34,075 nt of DNA, from contig JAIRVY010000071.1 in NCBI GenBank assembly GCA_031253655.1, forward strand, positions 1 through 34,075. The letters are read 5' to 3'. Each line of letters opens with the position of its first letter. Positions within the stretch are counted from its first letter, which is position 1. Under the pieces are notes generated by a model. The model did not search any database, was not told the origin of the DNA, and saw nothing but the letters and a program-made list of their open reading frames with translations. This DNA comes from Bacteroidales bacterium. GTDB taxonomy: Bacteria; Bacteroidota; Bacteroidia; Bacteroidales; WCHB1-69. Shown piece after piece: positions 30,329 to 34,075 of this stretch. Position numbers and translations under genes: made by a program.

Positions 30329-32265
30329 CTTGAAATTTCGGTTTTAAAAGTGGCACCGTTTTTGTAAGTACCCGAGGCGATTAATTTTCTGTTGGTTCTA
30401 TCAATTCTCCATATTACAAACACTTTATCTGTTTCTTTATTGTTTTTATTGATAATAAAACCTCCTTCGCATTGCCAGGTAACATTATCTACGATATCCG
30501 GATTGGAGATGAAATATTGTTGCTTGAATTCTATATCTTGCTCAATGATCATGGGGTTTGGAACCAAATCGTGATAGAAAAACAGTTTCATATCGTTTGA
30601 GATTCTGTAGAAAGTATCATTCAATTTTTTATCGGTTTCCCACAAGGTGTGTGCTTCAATGTTGATGGAGACTAACTTCTCGCGATAGCCCAATTTATTC
30701 AGTTCTTTATGAATTGGTTTAGAGCCATACATTTTAGAAAAGAGGAGTGGGGCACCCTTTTTTACTGTTTTTTGCATAGGATAATCATAATCGTAGGGAA
30801 CTATCGGGTCTTTAACTCCGTGATAAGAGAGAACAGATACATTATTGTTTTTCAATAGATTGAGATTATTAACGGCGCCCCAGAGGTTAGCCACCGATTT
30901 AATTTGAAAAGTAATATCGTTATTCTTTCCTACGGCCTCTATGTTTCCTAAATCATTGTTAATAAGAGATTTAAAAGAAGATTCGGGGCGGTCTTTGTTT
31001 TGCATAAAAGCAAGATAAAGGGCAGTAATTCCCCCTGCGCTAGTGCCGCCCACAAAGAGATATTCCGGATTAACACGGTATTTTCCGGCATTTGCTATAA
31101 GAAAACGCATCGCCGCGTGGGCATCTTGCACCGCCATATATCCGGTGCGTTCAATAGAGGCTTTTGTGGGTTGAAATCCCATTCGGTAGTTGATAGAGGC
31201 AGTGGTATAACCTAAAGAGGCAAAATAGCGGCAAACCTCTGCTATCGCCTGTTCCGATTTATCCCCGATATAGAATGCCCCGCCGTGAATTAGCATAAGC
31301 AGTGGACGCTCATACTTTCCGGCATTGAGCGGCATATAAATATCCATTTTTAAGTTCAGATTCTTTTTGCGAAAAGTAGAAACAATACCGCCTAACAATG
31401 CTTTTCCAATCTCATCTTCCGAAGCAAAATTGAAATCCCAAAAACCTTCTACTTGTGCAAATGCTACATTTCTAATGACTTGTGTTTTAAAAAGAGTATC
31501 TAAGAAACGATTAGGAAATTCAGTGATTTTCGGAAATTCGTAAACAGTATAAGTATTTGAAAAGGAGATTGATTTACCGTCAATTTTTGCTTTAGGTTTT
31601 CTGTGGTAATAGTTTACTTGAAATCTCTGCGGTTTAGTAAACTCATTACTGCCAATCAAATATACAGTTGAAGCATATTCTTTAATTTTGCTTTTCTTAT
31701 CATAGATAATGGTGTCAATTTCAATAATATGTGGTTGGTGATTGATAGTAGTAGTGTAATAAGTATTTTGTTGTAGATAAGATATATTGTGGGGCGTTTT
31801 GCAACCGGAAAGAAACAGGATAACGAGAAAAATCATACTAAAAGATATTTTTTTCATTATTTCCGGAAGTTTATTACCTTTGCTAAGTAAAAAACGCACC
31901 AATTTAGGAAACGTTGCTTGAGTGAGTTCGTTACTCCTTTCCCATTTGTTTATATTTTTTTGTAATTCAATGTTCCATTCCTCATCATCAATATCATTTA
32001 AAACACTATGAATAATATCTTCAGAAATTCCTTTCTGTTTTAAATGAAATCGAATCTTGTGGATGCCCCAGCCTTTATTAGTCAATTTGCTTTTCACAAA
32101 GTTTTCTGCAAAACGCCGGTCGTTCAGATAATCTTCATCAATTAATTGTGTAACAATATTTTCAATATCCACATCAGTGAGGATTAATCCCTTGAGTTTA
32201 GACCTTACTTCAGCGATAGAGCGGTCTTGATAGGCGCAATACTTTCTGATTTTTTGAGCGTACAT
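30325..32265 (-). CDS. RecX fused in frame to a lipoprotein alpha/beta-hydrolase (esterase)
   Basis: 646 residues from ATG 32265. Residues ~1-140 are a RecX regulator: tandem three-helix repeats with YCAYQDRSIAEVRSKL, DEDYLNDRRFAENFVKSK, GWGIHKIRFHLKQKGI and a final FPKLVRFLLSKGNK. No stop follows. Translation runs through Met137 (ATG at 31857-31855) into a signal sequence with lipobox (FLVILFLSGCKTP, Cys155). A ~190-residue linker and an alpha/beta hydrolase domain follow, with HGGAF (oxyanion hole), GTSAGG (nucleophile Ser), GVKDPIVPYD (Asp) and an EAHTLW His. RecX is cytoplasmic and a lipoprotein esterase is not, so the two halves cannot work in one place. Internal initiation at 31857 is the likeliest explanation. 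The SGNH gene overlaps its stop. Confidence 0.8.
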   Translation of the reverse strand: MYAQKIRKYCAYQDRSIAEVRSKLKGLILTDVDIENIVTQLIDEDYLNDRRFAENFVKSKLTNKGWGIHKIRFHLKQKGISEDIIHSVLNDIDDEEWNIELQKNINKWERSNELTQATFPKLVRFLLSKGNKLPEIMKKISFSMIFLVILFLSGCKTPHNISYLQQNTYYTTTINHQPHIIEIDTIIYDKKSKIKEYASTVYLIGSNEFTKPQRFQVNYYHRKPKAKIDGKSISFSNTYTVYEFPKITEFPNRFLDTLFKTQVIRNVAFAQVEGFWDFNFASEDEIGKALLGGIVSTFRKKNLNLKMDIYMPLNAGKYERPLLMLIHGGAFYIGDKSEQAIAEVCRYFASLGYTTASINYRMGFQPTKASIERTGYMAVQDAHAAMRFLIANAGKYRVNPEYLFVGGTSAGGITALYLAFMQNKDRPESSFKSLINNDLGNIEAVGKNNDITFQIKSVANLWGAVNNLNLLKNNNVSVLSYHGVKDPIVPYDYDYPMQKTVKKGAPLLFSKMYGSKPIHKELNKLGYREKLVSINIEAHTLWETDKKLNDTFYRISNDMKLFFYHDLVPNPMIIEQDIEFKQQYFISNPDIVDNVTWQCEGGFIINKNNKETDKVFVIWRIDRTNRKLIASGTYKNGATFKTEISR

Positions 32266-32268
32266 CAA

Positions 32269-32859
32269 TTACAACAGAAGTTTGTCAATTTTTTTACAAA
32301 TATCGGCAAATACCTTTTCAATATGTTGCAAACCGTTTATTGTAATAAGTTTATTCTGTTTCTGATAATAATCTACCAATGGTTTGGTTTGGTTATCGTA
32401 ATTTACAATTCTTTGCCGTATTACTTCGGGGGTATCGTCTGTACGTTTCAGTTCGATGGCTCTGTTGGCAAGTCGTTCTACCACTTCATCTTCATCCACT
32501 TCAAGAAAAATAGCGAGATGCACGGGAATTACATTGGGATATCCAATTCCTTCCATCATTTCGGCTTGTTTAATAGTTCTGGGAACACCGTCTAAGAGGA
32601 ACCCTTTTATATTTTGGCAGGTGGAGTAGAATTTAAAGAGCATATCAAGGGTGAGTGCGTCGGGGCAGAGGTCGCCGCAGTTGATAATAGCTTTGGCTTT
32701 CAGTCCCAATTCCGATTCTTCTGCTATTTCTTTTCTATACAAGTCACCGGTTGAGGCGTGTGCCAATTGAAAACGTTCTTTTAAGAGAAGCGCCTGGGTA
32801 CCTTTTCCGGAGCCAGGGGCACCCAATAATACGATGTTAAATAAGCGTTGATTATTCAT
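32269..32859 (-). CDS. adk: Adenylate kinase
   Basis: 196 residues. The P-loop is GAPGSGKGTQ near residue 12, followed by HASTGDLYRKEI, the AMP-binding FLLDGVPRTIKQAE region, and RTDDTPEVIRQRI with the lid arginines. It is the short-lid form without a zinc finger, as usual in Bacteroidota (~190 residues). It interconverts AMP and ATP with two ADP. The normal DGFPR motif reads DGVPR here. It ends 3 bp before the recX ATG and starts 2 bp after the preceding gene's stop. Confidence 0.96.
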   Translation of the reverse strand: MNNQRLFNIVLLGAPGSGKGTQALLLKERFQLAHASTGDLYRKEIAEESELGLKAKAIINCGDLCPDALTLDMLFKFYSTCQNIKGFLLDGVPRTIKQAEMMEGIGYPNVIPVHLAIFLEVDEDEVVERLANRAIELKRTDDTPEVIRQRIVNYDNQTKPLVDYYQKQNKLITINGLQHIEKVFADICKKIDKLLL

Positions 32860-32861
32860 TA

Positions 32862-33452
32862 TTAAAATTTTAAGGAGAGTCCGATTCCTTCTTGATTAGA
32901 GTTGAGATAAAGAGAAGTTTGGCTATTCAAATCTAACAATTTACCTGCTCTATATATTTGGTTCCAACCTCTGATAACGAAAAAGAGGCTGGTAGCGATA
33001 GAAACTCCTCCTGTGATGTAGCAGGCTGTTTTCCCTGCGTCTGCCTTTACCCAAAAAATCCCCATACAAAGTATTCCTGTGCCCGTAATAGCCAATCCGG
33101 TAGCCAGATAAGTGTTTCTCGCTGCATTTCTCAGATAGGCGCCTGCAGTATTTTGATTGTTGAACATATCGGCAGTTACAGCATCCAACCCTTGATATTT
33201 ATAGATTTCATAAGGGGTCATTTCACGCACACATTTCTGAATATCAACGATTAACGCGTTTTTTAGAGAGGTAAGTGCATACCCATTATCAATCACTACC
33301 GATTCTTCATCCTCGTTAATAATTTTGCAGAACAGGGTATCTGTTCTGGCAGTATTATTATCAACTTTTAAAATAATGAAATCGATACAATTTTGAGAAA
33401 AACAATGTAACGATATAAATAGCAGGGTTATAAGTGAGAATTGTTTGAACAT
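32862..33452 (-). CDS. Small secreted/membrane protein of unknown function
   Basis: 196 residues with a signal peptide (LITLLFISLHCFSQ). A beta-rich stretch (IDFIILKVDNNTARTDTLFCKII, VVIDNGYALTSLKN) is followed by two transmembrane segments near residues 112-132 and 140-160, and a C-terminal strand ending in LSLKF, which suggests outer-membrane or beta-barrel-like insertion. The pattern resembles Bacteroidota proteins that monitor or bind envelope ligands, but I recognise no named family. It is the first gene of the adk-recX/esterase-SGNH transcription unit. Confidence 0.7.
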   Translation of the reverse strand: MFKQFSLITLLFISLHCFSQNCIDFIILKVDNNTARTDTLFCKIINEDEESVVIDNGYALTSLKNALIVDIQKCVREMTPYEIYKYQGLDAVTADMFNNQNTAGAYLRNAARNTYLATGLAITGTGILCMGIFWVKADAGKTACYITGGVSIATSLFFVIRGWNQIYRAGKLLDLNSQTSLYLNSNQEGIGLSLKF

Positions 33453-33486
33453 AATAATTTGTTTTGGTTAATGGTTTTTAATGTGG

Positions 33487-33494
33487 CAAAGATA
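33487..33494 (-). promoter_or_regulatory. putative -7 element for the 33452-28853 operon
   Basis: The minus strand reads TATCTTTG, an exact TAnnTTTG match, 34 bp before the ATG of the first gene. Confidence 0.5.
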
Positions 33495-34075
33495 TAGTTT
33501 AATTTTCAATTGTAAATTATACAGATTATCAACGAGACTTCTATGCGCTTACGAAGAATCTTGAGCAAATTGCCCGTCAATCTGAGCGAAGCGAGGAATC
33601 TCAAAGAAAATTACTATTCTATTAATGAGGTAATCAGATTTATTTCCTTGTGCTTAATCCGTTGCTTCTAAGGTGCTTTTGTGTATTATCAGGTAAAAAT
33701 CAGTCAGCTAAGCAACGAACAGAAAGACCATTTGCACGTTTGGTGTTTTCCACCTGCGTTATATGCTCGTTCCGGAGGTACCCGACAAGCAGTGCTATTC
33801 GACTACGCTCAGAAACCAAATTTCAAAAAAATGAAAAAAATTTACGCGTTGTAATTCTACTCAGTATGGGGATTAGGTTAAAAAAAAGTTTGAGGCGTTA
33901 TAAATGAGATTCCTCGCTGCGCTCGGAATCACAACGACGCCACCGGTAGGGAAGGGATTCCTCGCTACGCTCGGAATGACAACGCGCTACACGAGACAAA
34001 AAGGGGCGGAAAATGCGGCGGCTGTCTGTGTTGGGCATTATGATAGAGTTTTCTGCCGCCGCATTTTCCGCCCCT
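33495..34075. other. Gene-free, repeat-rich right end
   Basis: About 580 bp without a convincing gene. It contains a short GAGCGAAGCGAGGAATCTCA fragment at 33583-33602, a TCGACTACGCTCAGAAACC piece near 33799-33817, and the repeat element that begins at 33877. All are of the dispersed Bacteroidota intergenic type. Short open frames here run into the repeats and lack coding character. Confidence 0.6.
33877..34075. mobile_element. Second copy of the MITE-like element (left part, cut by window end)
   Basis: From 33877 the sequence matches the left arm of the 15387 element (GTTAAAAA, then AGTTTGAGGCGTTAT, then GATTCCTCGCTGCGCTCGGA) with a few substitutions. After it comes another GATTCCTCGCTACGCTCGGA unit at 33956-33975 and then a perfect 21-bp inverted repeat (34002-34022 with 34055-34075) built on GGCGGAAAATGCGGCGGC. 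The same GGAAAATGCGGCG core lies in the middle of the first copy. The right arm is beyond the window. Confidence 0.6.

Noticed and set aside
33650-33907. 85-codon plus-strand open frame near the right end
   Set aside because: It runs into the repeat element at 33877 and is Arg/Lys/Ser-rich with no domain, as expected for a chance frame through repeat DNA.

Overview
This 34-kb window looks like the chromosome of a low-GC member of the Bacteroidota, most likely Bacteroidales. Five observations support this. Many genes have a TAnnTTTG-type -7 promoter element and no strong Shine-Dalgarno sequence. One secreted protein ends in a type IX secretion (T9SS) sorting domain. Core genes (der, adk, lspA, metK, prfB, rpe, queA) have Bacteroidota-like neighbours. 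There is a split-finger DksA/TraR protein. Dispersed repeats of the type TTCCTCGCTGCGCTCGGA are present. I cannot name the genus.

Layout. 1-363 is the 3' end of a YD/RHS-like repeat protein, followed by tRNA-Ser(GCU). 609-4389 (minus) holds der, a glucosaminidase and two LytM/M23 proteins, one intact and one that has lost its catalytic histidines. 4795-10419 (minus) is a compact acyl-carrier/polyene-type lipid operon: ketosynthase, ACP, HxxxxE acyltransferase, O-methyltransferase, hotdog protein, small HTH-like protein and a BtrH-like Cys-His-Asp acyltransferase, ending in an intrinsic terminator. 10524-12148 (minus) is a PH-like membrane protein, an SPFH protein and an Arc-type repressor. 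12260-15305 (plus) is a B12-binding radical SAM enzyme, an unknown small protein and a PaaK-like ligase. A 190-bp inverted-repeat (MITE-like) element follows, then an orphan FecCD permease.

16603-20610 (minus) carries rpe, a close homologue of Porphyromonas peptidylarginine deiminase (PPAD) with a T9SS C-terminal domain, and an aspartate aminotransferase. metK (plus) follows, with what I read as a SAM-II riboswitch in its leader. 22165-25340 (minus) is dksA/traR-like, lspA, an acidic-repeat protein and a LolC/E-type permease. 25446-28896 (plus) is prfB with its programmed +1 frameshift, a DUF2147 protein, lptC and queA. 28853-33452 (minus) is a small secreted protein, adk, an in-frame recX-esterase fusion and an SGNH hydrolase. 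The last 600 bp are non-coding and repeat-rich, including the left part of a second copy of the MITE-like element.

The strongest items for follow-up are the PPAD homologue outside an obviously Porphyromonas context, the short BtrH-containing acyl-ACP cluster with the nearby radical SAM/ligase set, the metK SAM-II riboswitch, the RecX-lipoprotein esterase fusion, and the heptanucleotide repeat inside the start of the hotdog gene.
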